Assembly: GCA_018266935.1 (NCBI GenBank)
Contig: JAFDZL010000487.1
Coordinates: 1 to 42,446 of the forward strand
Direction: 5' to 3'
From: Bacteroidota bacterium
GTDB taxonomy: Bacteria > Bacteroidota > Bacteroidia > Sphingobacteriales > Sphingobacteriaceae
Length of the DNA stretch: 42,446 nt
Shown: positions 35,243 to 42,446 of the stretch, one piece after another
How the letters are laid out: the number at the start of each line of letters is the position of its first letter
Position numbering within the stretch: the stretch's first letter is position 1
Notes under the pieces: model-generated
Database searches by the model: none
The model's input: the letters and a program-made list of their open reading frames with translations, nothing else
What the model was told of the DNA's origin: nothing
Position numbers and translations under genes: made by a program

Positions 35243-35430
35243 ATGCTTCAGCGTTTAGAGCATGTATCTATATCGCCATTTGCGTTTATGGCGTAATAGG
35301 CTGGAAAATGACCGATATAGGGGTTCAAAAAAATTGTGATAGAAAACTATTTGCCAATAAACCTCTTGAGCTCATTTTGGTCGAAGCAGGAAAAGAGGAA
35401 TTTAATACCCTGGAATTCTGTTAGAATATC

Positions 35431-36171
35431 ATGAAAAAGACGTTTAAATATGCATGCGGTTTGGCATTGGCCGGCTTGCTTTCGTTAACATTAACACCTG
35501 CCGCAAACGCGCAGCGGGGTTTTCACGCCGGAGGCGGGGGTATCCGCATCAGCGGACGCACTGGTTTCGGAGGTTTTGCCGGCGGGTTCTTGCGCGGAGG
35601 CTTAAATCTTGGCTATCGGGGTGGCGTATATATAGGTAATACTTTATTTTACGGCTATCCGACCATCGGCTTCCGTTTTGGATTACTGCCCTTCGGTTAT
35701 TACCCTTTTTACTGGGGTGCTGATTTATATTATTACGATGACGGTGTTTTTTATCGCCCTTATGACAATGGTGGTTACGAGGTAACTACTCCGCCTGTGG
35801 GCGCTGCCGTGCCCGACCTGCCCAGGGGCGCCCGCTCTATCGTTATCGATGGTCAGCAGTATTATGAATTCAACGGCGTTTATTTTCAGCCGACAGTTAA
35901 TGACCAGGGTAAAACCGTATATGTCGTTGCCGGCAGAGATGGGGTGCTGAACACGAACGGCGATGCGAATATTCCCCCTGCGCCCCAGGTGGGCGATGTG
36001 ATCAATCAGTTGCCTGACGGGTGCCGCAAAGTCAAGCTCAACGGGAAAACTTATTATGTAGCACCCGACGGCATTTACTATGAAGACTTTTCGGGCAATG
36101 GTAAGGAGAAGGCCTACAGGATAGTGAGTATCCCCTCAAATGATGACGGCCAGGATGAACATCAGATGTGA
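35431..36171 (+). CDS. DUF6515-family secreted protein, copy 1
   Basis: This 246-residue exported protein has a signal peptide ending A-N-A-Q. It then has a Gly-rich stretch (about 30-70), a Tyr/Phe-rich segment (L-P-F-G-Y-Y-P-F-Y-W-G) and a repeated C-terminal module. That module is P-P-V-G-A-A-V-P-D-L-P-R-G-A followed by D-G-Q-Q-Y-Y-E-F-N-G-V-Y-F, echoed later by L-P-D-G-C-R-K-V-K-L-N-G-K-T-Y-Y-V-A-P-D-G-I-Y-Y. This matches the DUF6515 pattern. Function is unknown; cell-envelope association is inferred. It is the shorter of two tandem paralogs. Confidence 0.8.
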   Translation: MKKTFKYACGLALAGLLSLTLTPAANAQRGFHAGGGGIRISGRTGFGGFAGGFLRGGLNLGYRGGVYIGNTLFYGYPTIGFRFGLLPFGYYPFYWGADLYYYDDGVFYRPYDNGGYEVTTPPVGAAVPDLPRGARSIVIDGQQYYEFNGVYFQPTVNDQGKTVYVVAGRDGVLNTNGDANIPPAPQVGDVINQLPDGCRKVKLNGKTYYVAPDGIYYEDFSGNGKEKAYRIVSIPSNDDGQDEHQM

Positions 36172-36194
36172 GTGATTTAACCTAATAGTAAGAG

Positions 36195-36220
36195 AGGCCC
36201 GTAGCGGGTCTTTTGCTTTT
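36195..36220 (+). terminator. Short terminator between the DUF6515 paralogs
   Basis: AGGCCCG and CGGGTCT pair (one G-U) around TAG, followed by TTTTGCTTTT. The hairpin lies about 25 bp past the stop of copy 1. Confidence 0.65.
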
Positions 36221-36277
36221 ATAAACTAAACCTTTTCTTATCGCGTTAGTCATAAGTTGAGAGAGATAAAAAAGCGT

Positions 36278-37423
36278 ATGAAAAATCTGTTTAAATACAT
36301 GTCAGTTTTGACCTTCGCAGGGCTGCTGACGATGACGCTGTCGGGAAATGTCTATGCGCAGCGCGGTGGACACGGTGGTGGCGGAGGATTTCACGGTGGT
36401 GGCGGTTTCCATGGCGGCGGCGGTGGTTTTCACGGTGGCAGCGGTTTCCATGGCGGCGGGAGCGCATTTCATGGAGGCGGCGGTGGTTTTCACGGCGGCA
36501 GTGCATTTCGTGGCGGTGGCGGTGGTTTTCATGGGACGAGCGCCTTTAGGGGCGGAAGTTTCCGTGGCAATGCCGGCGCCTTTCGGGGTTCAGCTGGTGT
36601 GCGCGGGGGAAATTTTGCCTATCGCGGCGGTGTTGGAGTTCGCGGCGGAGTGACTGCGCGTGGGTACGCTTATCGCGGCGGCTTTGGTTCGAGGGGTTAT
36701 GCATACCGGGGTGGCCATTATTACTACGGTGGTCGTGGTTACTATGGCGGTCGCGGTTATTACGGTGGTTACTATCACGGCGGTTACTATTGGGGCCCGC
36801 ATTTCAGGTTCGGCTTCGGCTGGGGTTACCCGCGTTTTGGGCTTTATTTTAATACGCTGCCCTACGGTTATTATCCGTTCTATTGGGATTCGCTCCCTTA
36901 TTACTATTATGGCGGTGTATTCTATGTTCCTTACAATGGCGGATACCGGGTTACCGCTCCTCCGATCGGAGCTTCCGTACCAAACCTACCATCAGATGCG
37001 CAATCGATCATCATAGATGGCATCCAATATTACGAAGCCAATGGTGTTTATTATCAGCCCGATGTGGATGAGAACGGCCGGACAATATACATCGTGGTTG
37101 GCCGTGATGGCGTGCTGAATACCGAGAATGGCGGCGGCCAGGAGCCAGCCGATACCTATGATCCTTCGTTGGATAACAGCCAGACTGGTGCACAAAATCA
37201 GCCCCCCCCGCAGGTTGAGCAACCGCAGGGCGGCATTACTTTAAAAGTAGGCGATGTAGTGAACCAGTTACCCGACGATTGCCGTAAGGTCACCATCAAC
37301 AAAAAGAAATACTACGTTTCGCCCGACAATATATTTTTTGAAGAATTTAAGGACGCGGATGGTACCAGCTACCGCGTAGCCAGCGTGCCTGCTACCGGAC
37401 AACCGGAAGACAATCAGCAGTAA
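36278..37423 (+). CDS. DUF6515-family secreted protein, copy 2, with Gly/His/Phe-rich expansion
   Basis: This 381-residue paralog of the preceding gene starts at the ATG at 36278 (an in-frame TTG 21 bp upstream is unlikely). After the signal peptide (V-Y-A-Q) a region of about 140 residues is built of G-G-G-F-H-G-G, then G-G-x-F-R-G, then R-G-Y-A-Y-R-G-G and Y-Y-G-G-R-G-Y-Y units. The C-terminal half keeps the DUF6515 modules P-P-I-G-A-S-V-P-N-L-P and D-G-I-Q-Y-Y-E-A-N-G-V-Y-Y. The repeats are far longer than in copy 1. The His-rich part could bind metal or make the protein sticky; that is inference. Confidence 0.8.
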   Translation: MKNLFKYMSVLTFAGLLTMTLSGNVYAQRGGHGGGGGFHGGGGFHGGGGGFHGGSGFHGGGSAFHGGGGGFHGGSAFRGGGGGFHGTSAFRGGSFRGNAGAFRGSAGVRGGNFAYRGGVGVRGGVTARGYAYRGGFGSRGYAYRGGHYYYGGRGYYGGRGYYGGYYHGGYYWGPHFRFGFGWGYPRFGLYFNTLPYGYYPFYWDSLPYYYYGGVFYVPYNGGYRVTAPPIGASVPNLPSDAQSIIIDGIQYYEANGVYYQPDVDENGRTIYIVVGRDGVLNTENGGGQEPADTYDPSLDNSQTGAQNQPPPQVEQPQGGITLKVGDVVNQLPDDCRKVTINKKKYYVSPDNIFFEEFKDADGTSYRVASVPATGQPEDNQQ

Positions 37424-37499
37424 TACAATTAATTGGTTGGCCAGTGATTTGTGATCTGGAATACCTGGTCAACTCATAACAAGTTAACGAACTACTATG

Positions 37500-37525
37500 A
37501 AGCTCCCTTCCCGGGAGCTTTTTTA
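37500..37525 (+). terminator. Terminator after DUF6515 copy 2
   Basis: The perfect stem AAGCTCCC / GGGAGCTT with loop TTCCC is followed by TTTTA. Confidence 0.85.
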
Positions 37526-37581
37526 TTGGAAAGCGGGGTATTGCAAACTTTCGGGGTGCTTGCCTGTCATACTGTTACTAC

Positions 37582-38241
37582 ATGAAGATCGCCACTATTT
37601 GTGTGAACCTGACATCATTGCTGTTGTTTGTTGCATGTCATACCGCCAACAAGGCCCAGAAAGGCGCAGCCATTGGCGCCGGCACGGGCGGAACCGTTGG
37701 TGCATTCATAGGCAAATCAGCCGGGAACACGGCATTGGGAGCGCTGATAGGCGGCGCAGTTGGAGGTACTGCCGGCGCGTTTATTGGCAAGCGTATGGAT
37801 AAGCAGGCTGATGAACTGAAACAGAATGTGCCTGGCGCAACCGTTACCCGCATGGGTGAAGGCATCATCGTCAAATTTGATTCGGGCCTGTTGTTCGGCG
37901 CCGGAAGCGCCGCCCTAACGCCCGATGCGCAAACTAATTTACAGAACCTGGCTTCGTCGCTTCATCAAAACGCGGAAACCAATGTCATCATCATCGGCCA
38001 TAGCGATAATACAGGAACGCCGCCGCAGAATATGGCCATCTCATTAAAAAGAGCACAAACTGTAAAAGACTTTCTTGCGTCAAAGGGAGTGGATCCGGCC
38101 CGCGTCACAACGCTTGGTAAAGGCGATACTGAACCCATAGCAGACAATACAACAGAAGCAGGGCGCGCACAGAACCGCCGCGTAGAAGTGGTAATTATAG
38201 CCAGCGAACGCATGAAGAGCCAGGCGAACAAGCCGGATTGA
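37582..38241 (+). CDS. OmpA-family lipoprotein with glycine zippers
   Basis: This 219-residue predicted lipoprotein has lipobox F-V-A-C (Cys19) followed by H-T. Residues about 27-72 are a double glycine-zipper (G-A-A-I-G-A-G-T-G-G-T-V-G-A-F-I-G-K, then A-L-I-G-G-A-V-G-G-T-A-G-A-F-I-G-K) that may insert in or span the outer membrane. The C-terminal OmpA/MotB domain (about 95-205) has the peptidoglycan-binding marks G-H-S-D-N-T-G and N-R-R-V-E-V. It would anchor the outer membrane to peptidoglycan. Confidence 0.9.
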   Translation: MKIATICVNLTSLLLFVACHTANKAQKGAAIGAGTGGTVGAFIGKSAGNTALGALIGGAVGGTAGAFIGKRMDKQADELKQNVPGATVTRMGEGIIVKFDSGLLFGAGSAALTPDAQTNLQNLASSLHQNAETNVIIIGHSDNTGTPPQNMAISLKRAQTVKDFLASKGVDPARVTTLGKGDTEPIADNTTEAGRAQNRRVEVVIIASERMKSQANKPD

Positions 38242-38297
38242 TCTCGTATTACCTGAAACTATTTTTGATTTATAAGGACTGAACCGGGTTCAAAATA

Positions 38298-38330
38298 AAA
38301 GCCCCCTCACTCTTGCAGTTTGGGGGCTTT
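38298..38330 (+). terminator. Terminator after the OmpA-like gene
   Basis: AAAGCCCCC and GGGGGCTTT pair across a 15-nt loop, 57 bp past the stop. The U-tract is short (CTTTC). The hairpin is symmetric and may work in both directions. Confidence 0.65.
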
Positions 38331-38518
38331 CAACCTAAACCTTATCACAATTAAACTGGCAGATCGCCAGTTCAGATAACATAACGCAATTACTATACCA
38401 TAATTGCCAGCTTATCTTAATTTCACGAACGATTGTCGAAAAGCTGTAAAGCGAAGTTCATTGTCCTGCTTTTAGTGTTCCCTTTTGGTGACACTGTGTT
38501 TCAATTCCCATACACTTC

Positions 38519-39022
38519 TCAGGGCTTTAAAGCATGTTTTGCCCTGCGGCGGCGCAGCCAGGCATCCACCCACACCAGCGCGAGTACTGTATCAAGGAAA
38601 AAGAAAACACTCAATACTTTTCCATTTAACAAATTGGTCAGATTAGTGACCTTAAAACTGTCGGGCAATTTCACTGAAAAACTGTCAGCCGTAGGGTGTA
38701 ATGTTGACAGCATTAGTATAAGCATCAGCGAGATCGTGGCAATAAAAAATATACCGATGCCGCGTATGATTTTTTTATTAATGGCCGCCTTTAACGGCTG
38801 ACGGGCATGCTCGGCACGGATACTTTCCATCACGTTGTAAGTAAAGCCCATAGACGGTTCATCTGCCTCCATTTTAACCAACTCCTGGTCAAAGCTCAAT
38901 AGCTCTTCAAACTTTGCGCGGTACGCTTCGTCGGTAGCTATCAATGTATCAATGGCTTGGCGTTCTCCCTCGCTGCAGGTGCCGTCAATATAGCTCCAAA
39001 GTCTTTCTTCTATCGTATTCAT
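38519..39022 (-). CDS. Probable anti-sigma factor (membrane-anchored)
   Basis: This 167-residue protein has an N-terminal anti-sigma-like helical region (W-S-Y-I-D-G-T-C-S-E-G-E-R). It lacks the His-x3-Cys-x2-Cys zinc motif of classical zinc anti-sigmas. A transmembrane segment lies at about 88-108 and a second hydrophobic stretch near the C-terminus (V-F-F-F-L-D-T-V-L-A-L-V-W). Its start overlaps the sigma gene stop by 4 bp (ATGA), the usual arrangement for a regulator and its sigma. Assignment rests mainly on this coupling. Confidence 0.75.
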   Translation of the reverse strand: MNTIEERLWSYIDGTCSEGERQAIDTLIATDEAYRAKFEELLSFDQELVKMEADEPSMGFTYNVMESIRAEHARQPLKAAINKKIIRGIGIFFIATISLMLILMLSTLHPTADSFSVKLPDSFKVTNLTNLLNGKVLSVFFFLDTVLALVWVDAWLRRRRAKHALKP

Positions 39023-39600
39023 ATCAGCTCTTTAACTTCTTCTTTTAAACTTCTTTCCAGCTTTTCCTTCAGGCGCTGGCGTGCCCTGAACAATTTTACT
39101 TTCACCGTATTCGCCTCGATCCCGAGCGTTTGCCCGATCTCCTCCAGCGACTGTTCGCCCATATAGAACAGGGTGATGATCGCCGCATCGTCCGGCAAAA
39201 GCTGGCCTATCGCCTGGTTCAAATAATAGGACCTCGACCTTTTCTCGGCCATGTTGTTATTCAGCCCCGATGACTGATTTTCCAATTGAATATAGGTATT
39301 CTCATCGTCAATCGAGTCGGTATCTACTCTTTTCTTTCGCAGGAAAGTCATAGACGTGGTGTAAACAATGCTGTACAACCAGGTACTGAACTTAGACTGC
39401 CCCTGGAAGGACGCCAGCGAACGGTAGGCTTTGATAAAGCAATCCTGCGACACTTCTTCGGCATCCTCGCGGTTTTTGCAAAAACGCATGGCCAGCGTAA
39501 ATACAAAGCGCTGATGCCGCTTCACCAGGTCGGCATAAGCCGACTGGTCGCCCGCCAGGGTTTGTTCTATCAACGCTATATCCGAAAGCTTGCTTTGCAT
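39019..39600 (-). CDS. ECF-type RNA polymerase sigma factor
   Basis: This 193-residue sigma-70 family protein has region 2 at about 20-90 (L-V-K-R-H-Q-R-F-V-F-T-L-A, E-V-S-Q-D-C-F-I-K-A-Y, F-S-T-W-L-Y-S-I). Region 4 is at about 130-185 (L-P-D-D-A-A-I-I-T-L-F-Y, L-E-E-I-G-Q-T-L-G-I, V-K-V-K-L-F-R-A-R). The gene has its own TAnnTTTG element upstream and is followed by its probable anti-sigma. Targets cannot be told from this window. Confidence 0.93.
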   Translation of the reverse strand: MQSKLSDIALIEQTLAGDQSAYADLVKRHQRFVFTLAMRFCKNREDAEEVSQDCFIKAYRSLASFQGQSKFSTWLYSIVYTTSMTFLRKKRVDTDSIDDENTYIQLENQSSGLNNNMAEKRSRSYYLNQAIGQLLPDDAAIITLFYMGEQSLEEIGQTLGIEANTVKVKLFRARQRLKEKLERSLKEEVKELI

Positions 39601-39651
39601 TATTTACATCTACTCTGACTACATCTCGCACGCGCGGGTTACATTGATTAG

Positions 39652-39659
39652 CAAATTTA
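39652..39659 (-). promoter_or_regulatory. Promoter -7 element of the sigma/anti-sigma operon
   Basis: The minus strand reads TAAATTTG (TAnnTTTG), about 51 nt upstream of the sigma-factor start. Its -33 region falls inside the heptad array 39666-39728, and no TTTG box is seen there. Confidence 0.45.
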
Positions 39660-39665
39660 CTTATT

Positions 39666-39728
39666 AGTTCGCAGTTGCCAGTGGGCAGTTGGCATTTACC
39701 GGAGCCGGAAACCGCCCACCGCAAACTT
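39666..39728. repeat. Run of 9 heptads upstream of the sigma gene
   Basis: The units without slippage are AGTTCGC, AGTTGCC, AGTGGGC, AGTTGGC, ATTTACC, GGAGCCG, GAAACCG, CCCACCG, CAAACTT. The second half, read in reverse complement (AGTTTGC GGTGGGC GGTTTCC), resembles the first half, so this is again an inverted heptad array. Unlike the others it lies in a divergent promoter region, not beside a stop codon. Confidence 0.8.
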
Positions 39729-39834
39729 TTTTATACAGGCTGTAACCTCCTCAAAAATCACATCGTCATAGCTTGCAAATACACCGATAAGGGTGTGTTG
39801 GAAAAAAAACGTTAACTTAAAAATTTAAATAATC

Positions 39835-40191
39835 ATGGAAGGTGGAATAATGGTCGGCATTTTGGTACCCATATCATTCTTTGCAATGTTGTTCGGTATC
39901 ATTTACCTCTATAAAAGGGAGCGTATGGCGATGATAGAGCGCGGGATGGACCCCCGCAGGTATAAACCGCAGTCGGCTCCTTATCAAAATTTAAAGTGGG
40001 GTCTGTTGCTTGTAGGAGCGGGGTTAGGTTTATTCCTTGCCTTTGTGCTCGATCGCTCAGTTTTCAAATCGGATTTCTATGACGACAACCCGGCAATATA
40101 TTTCTCGCTGATCGCCATATTCGGCGGCCTGGGATTGCTGGCGTCGTTCCTTATAGAAAAACGTGACGTGCGGGGCAAGGCGGAAGAATAA
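39835..40191 (+). CDS. DUF6249-like small membrane protein
   Basis: This is a 118-residue protein with three hydrophobic segments: about 5-24, 55-72 and 87-105. A cytoplasmic loop K-R-E-R-M-A-M-I-E-R-G-M-D-P lies between the first two. The E-R-x-A-M-I-E-[RK]-G signature is typical of small DUF6249-type proteins found near ECF sigma factors in Bacteroidota. Function is unknown. It is divergent from the sigma gene. Its stop is followed within 5 nt by a heptad array. Confidence 0.75.
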   Translation: MEGGIMVGILVPISFFAMLFGIIYLYKRERMAMIERGMDPRRYKPQSAPYQNLKWGLLLVGAGLGLFLAFVLDRSVFKSDFYDDNPAIYFSLIAIFGGLGLLASFLIEKRDVRGKAEE

Positions 40192-40195
40192 CTCT

Positions 40196-40280
40196 AAGGC
40201 TGAAGGTCAAAGGCGAAAGGTAAAAGGTATCCAATCCCACAACCTTTCTCCTTTCTCCTTTATCCTTTCCTCCTTTCTCC
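40196..40280. repeat. Inverted heptad array between two convergent stops
   Basis: The left arm is AAGGCTG, AAGGTCA, AAGGCGA, AAGGTAA, AAGGTAT. The bridge is CCAATCC CACAACC. The right arm is TTTCTCC, TTTCTCC, TTTATCC, TTTCCTCC (8 nt), TTTCTCC. The arms are roughly reverse complements. The array fills the 88 nt between the DUF6249-like stop (40189-40191) and the DinB stop (40280-40282). The DinB TAG is itself the first part of a heptad (TAGGAGA, compare AAGGAGA). Confidence 0.85.
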
Positions 40281-40792
40281 TAGGCCAAATACCTTTCCTG
40301 TATCAGCTTCAAATGATGCAGCTCATGGCCGGCGGTCATGTAAACCAAACCCCGAACACTCACAGGGTTACCACTTGCAACACCTCTGCGCAACAATTGA
40401 TCTTCACTAAAGGCGCGGTATAAGTACAGCGTTGATTCCCTTACGGCTGTAAATTCCAATGCCAGGTCCTGGATAGTACGACTATTAAAATCGTTATTGG
40501 CGATGTAAATATCCTGGTCGAAACCAGGCAATTCGATATTATTCCTCGAAAAAACGAAGGCGCGGTAAGAGAACGTTCGTTCGGTGTCGATCATGTGCCC
40601 GAGCACCTGTTTCAGTGTCCATTTGCCCGGCGCATAGGCGTACATAGCCTGTTCTTCGGTCATATTACTAAAAAGCTGGAAGGTGGAGTCTCTCAATTCG
40701 GTCATTAACCCGAGCACCTCGGTAGTTTCTACATGGCCCACATACACCGACGCGAACGGCGGGTATTCATCAGGCTGCGGTCTGGTTATCAT
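40280..40792 (-). CDS. DinB-family protein
   Basis: This 170-residue four-helix DinB-fold protein has metal-ligand histidines in L-G-H-M-I-D-T-E-R (about 66-74) and G-H-E-L-H-H-L-K (about 155-162). The N-terminus M-I-T-R-P-Q-P-D-E-Y-P-P-F is the conserved start of this subgroup, so the 23-bp overlap with the upstream histidine kinase gene is real. Members are thiol- or metal-dependent transferases of mostly unknown substrate. The stop codon lies in a heptad array. Confidence 0.85.
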   Translation of the reverse strand: MITRPQPDEYPPFASVYVGHVETTEVLGLMTELRDSTFQLFSNMTEEQAMYAYAPGKWTLKQVLGHMIDTERTFSYRAFVFSRNNIELPGFDQDIYIANNDFNSRTIQDLALEFTAVRESTLYLYRAFSEDQLLRRGVASGNPVSVRGLVYMTAGHELHHLKLIQERYLA

Positions 40793-41990
40793 CTTTGATT
40801 TCTTTTAAAATAATACGAAATGTTGTCCCTTTCCCAAGTTCTGAATCCTTCACAAAAATCTGCCCGTTATGGTAATTTTCCACCATACGGCGCGTAAGTG
40901 AAAGCCCCAGCCCCCAGCCGCGCTTGCGGGTAGTATAACCAGGCTGAAACACCGTCTCAAATTTGGAACGCGGTATCCCTTTGCCACTATCGGTTACATC
41001 GATGTGGACCTGTTTGTGCTTCCGGCTGCCCGAAATGTCAACTTTTATAATGCCCGCATTCTCAATAGCGTTTACGGCATTTTTAAGCAGGTTTTCCAGC
41101 ACCCAATCAAACAGCGGGATGTTTAACCCGGCCTTCAGGTGCCGGTTGCCATGAATCTCGAAGTTGATCTTGTTGCTTACCCTGATCCTGAAGTAATCTA
41201 TAAAATCCTTTACCACATCATATACATTATGCTCTTCCAAGACGGGCTTTGAACCGATCTTCGAGAATCGGTCGGCCACAATCTCCAGGCGCTTGATGTC
41301 ATTTTCCATCTCACCGATAAGCGGGTCACCTTCCGCGTTGAATTTTTCCTTCATCAGCTCGGTCCAGGCCATCAGCGAGGAGATCGGCGTGCCTAATTGA
41401 TGCGCTGTCTCTTTTGCAAGGCCCACCCAAACCTGGTTCTGTTCCGATTTGCGCGAAGTATTGAATGCCGTATAAGCCAGCAACAGGAAGATGGCGATCA
41501 CCGTCAGCTGGATATAGGGAAAGATCTTTAATTGGGTCAGGATGAAGGAATCGTGGTAATACACATACCAGTTATTGCCGAACACGTTGAGCATGATCGG
41601 CTCATGCTCTTTTTTCATCGATTCCAGCTCGAACCTGTAGTACTCCGGGTCATATTTCTTTTGTTTTTTCACCCCGGGGACAGCCGGCACTTTGATATAG
41701 GTCCTCGTAGAATCGAGCCCCTTGGTCGTAATGATATCTCCCTTACCATCCACGATCATAGCCGGAACGGTCAGGCTATCGCGAACAGTAAAAACATAGT
41801 TCAGGAAATCGTTATCGTCCGACGCCGTGATCTGCTTGATGCTGAGCGCCCACATTTCAGCACGGGTGCGCTCCGAGCGTTTAATATTCTCGACCAAATA
41901 TCCCGTATAAAGGAGCGAACCGGCCCCGATAACCAGTGCGAACGCCAGTAAAAAGTACTTCCAGAATCGTCGCTGCGCGTATGGGTTCAT
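40770..41990 (-). CDS. Membrane sensor histidine kinase (orphan)
   Basis: This 406-residue kinase has TM1 at about 13-31, a periplasmic sensor region of about 125 residues and TM2 at about 156-176. The dimerisation/phosphoacceptor box K-E-T-A-H-Q-L-G-T-P has His197; Gln instead of the usual Glu follows the His. The ATPase domain has N304 (L-L-K-N-A-V-N-A-I-E), D-S-G-K-G-I-P and G-W-G-L-G-L-S-L. No response regulator is encoded nearby, so its partner is elsewhere. It overlaps the DinB gene by 23 bp and is divergent from gltX. Confidence 0.93.
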   Translation of the reverse strand: MNPYAQRRFWKYFLLAFALVIGAGSLLYTGYLVENIKRSERTRAEMWALSIKQITASDDNDFLNYVFTVRDSLTVPAMIVDGKGDIITTKGLDSTRTYIKVPAVPGVKKQKKYDPEYYRFELESMKKEHEPIMLNVFGNNWYVYYHDSFILTQLKIFPYIQLTVIAIFLLLAYTAFNTSRKSEQNQVWVGLAKETAHQLGTPISSLMAWTELMKEKFNAEGDPLIGEMENDIKRLEIVADRFSKIGSKPVLEEHNVYDVVKDFIDYFRIRVSNKINFEIHGNRHLKAGLNIPLFDWVLENLLKNAVNAIENAGIIKVDISGSRKHKQVHIDVTDSGKGIPRSKFETVFQPGYTTRKRGWGLGLSLTRRMVENYHNGQIFVKDSELGKGTTFRIILKEIKDDNQTAA

Positions 41991-41996
41991 GTAGTG

Positions 41997-42033
41997 GTCC
42001 GAAAGTCCGCGTAAGTCCGAAAGACCGAAAGTC
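41997..42033. repeat. GTCCGAAA repeat (8/10/8/8 rhythm), copy 2
   Basis: The units are GTCCGAAA, GTCCGCGTAA, GTCCGAAA, GACCGAAA, then GTC. They match copy 1 (reverse complement of 7587-7620) unit for unit, including the one 10-nt unit. It starts 7 nt upstream of the histidine kinase start codon. Confidence 0.85.
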
Positions 42034-42092
42034 AGACTTTGGTAACAGTGCCCAAATTACGTCAAAAGTTTGAAATTATTTTAACGCTTTAA

Positions 42093-42446
<354 letters not shown>

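Overview
The window looks like a chromosomal segment from a Bacteroidota bacterium, most likely Sphingobacteriaceae and Mucilaginibacter-like. The grounds are: a tandem run of DUF4249-type lipoproteins behind an STN-bearing TonB-dependent receptor; DUF6515-type glycine/tyrosine-rich secreted proteins; a LigD-associated PdeM phosphoesterase; a YfiT/DinB-type thiol transferase; the Bacteroidota order sdhC-sdhA-sdhB; and several TAnnTTTG promoter elements. The genus is inference from gene content, not from a search.

Layout. 1-710: 5' part of a secreted esterase (minus), cut by the window edge. 814-2859: an AT-rich, convergent restriction-modification pair, a PD-(D/E)XK-like nuclease and a beta-class methyltransferase with an N-terminal MerR-type HTH. 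2965-6764: the succinate dehydrogenase operon (minus) with its promoter and terminator. 6862-8145: pdeM and a YfiT-like gene (minus). 8298-12279: a secreted FAD oxidoreductase with an SLH-like tail, two paralogous lipoproteins, two small ORFs and a decayed remnant of a second FAD-oxidoreductase tail, which together point to an old segmental duplication. 12384-16988: an acetyltransferase, an S9 peptidase, a YeiH-type membrane protein and a small lipoprotein. 17015-21690: rimP-nusA-infB with a promoter, a terminator-like leader hairpin and a strong final terminator. 21878-35242: a secreted orphan, a TonB-dependent receptor, six tandem DUF4249 lipoproteins (several overlapping as ATGA) and an MG2/plug protein, closed by a terminator. 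35431-38330: two DUF6515 paralogs and an OmpA-like lipoprotein, each followed by a hairpin terminator. 38519-39600: an anti-sigma/ECF sigma pair. 39835-41990: a DUF6249-like membrane protein, a DinB protein and an orphan histidine kinase. 42162-end: the 5' end of gltX.

The most unusual signal lies in the non-coding DNA. Several intergenic gaps are filled by degenerate arrays with a 7-nt period (3019-3046, 3861-3928, 5874-5950, 39666-39728, 40196-40280). Each locus has its own consensus. Several are arranged as inverted arms, and most abut or even contain stop codons. A related family with an 8/10/8/8-nt rhythm occurs three times (7587-7620, 41997-42033, 42105-42138). At sdhA and sdhB the same TAAATAG array end supplies the stop codon in two different frames.

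The coding highlights are the six-member DUF4249 array behind a single receptor, and the MerR-methyltransferase whose catalytic motif IV reads A-P-P-S instead of [DSN]-P-P-[YFW].
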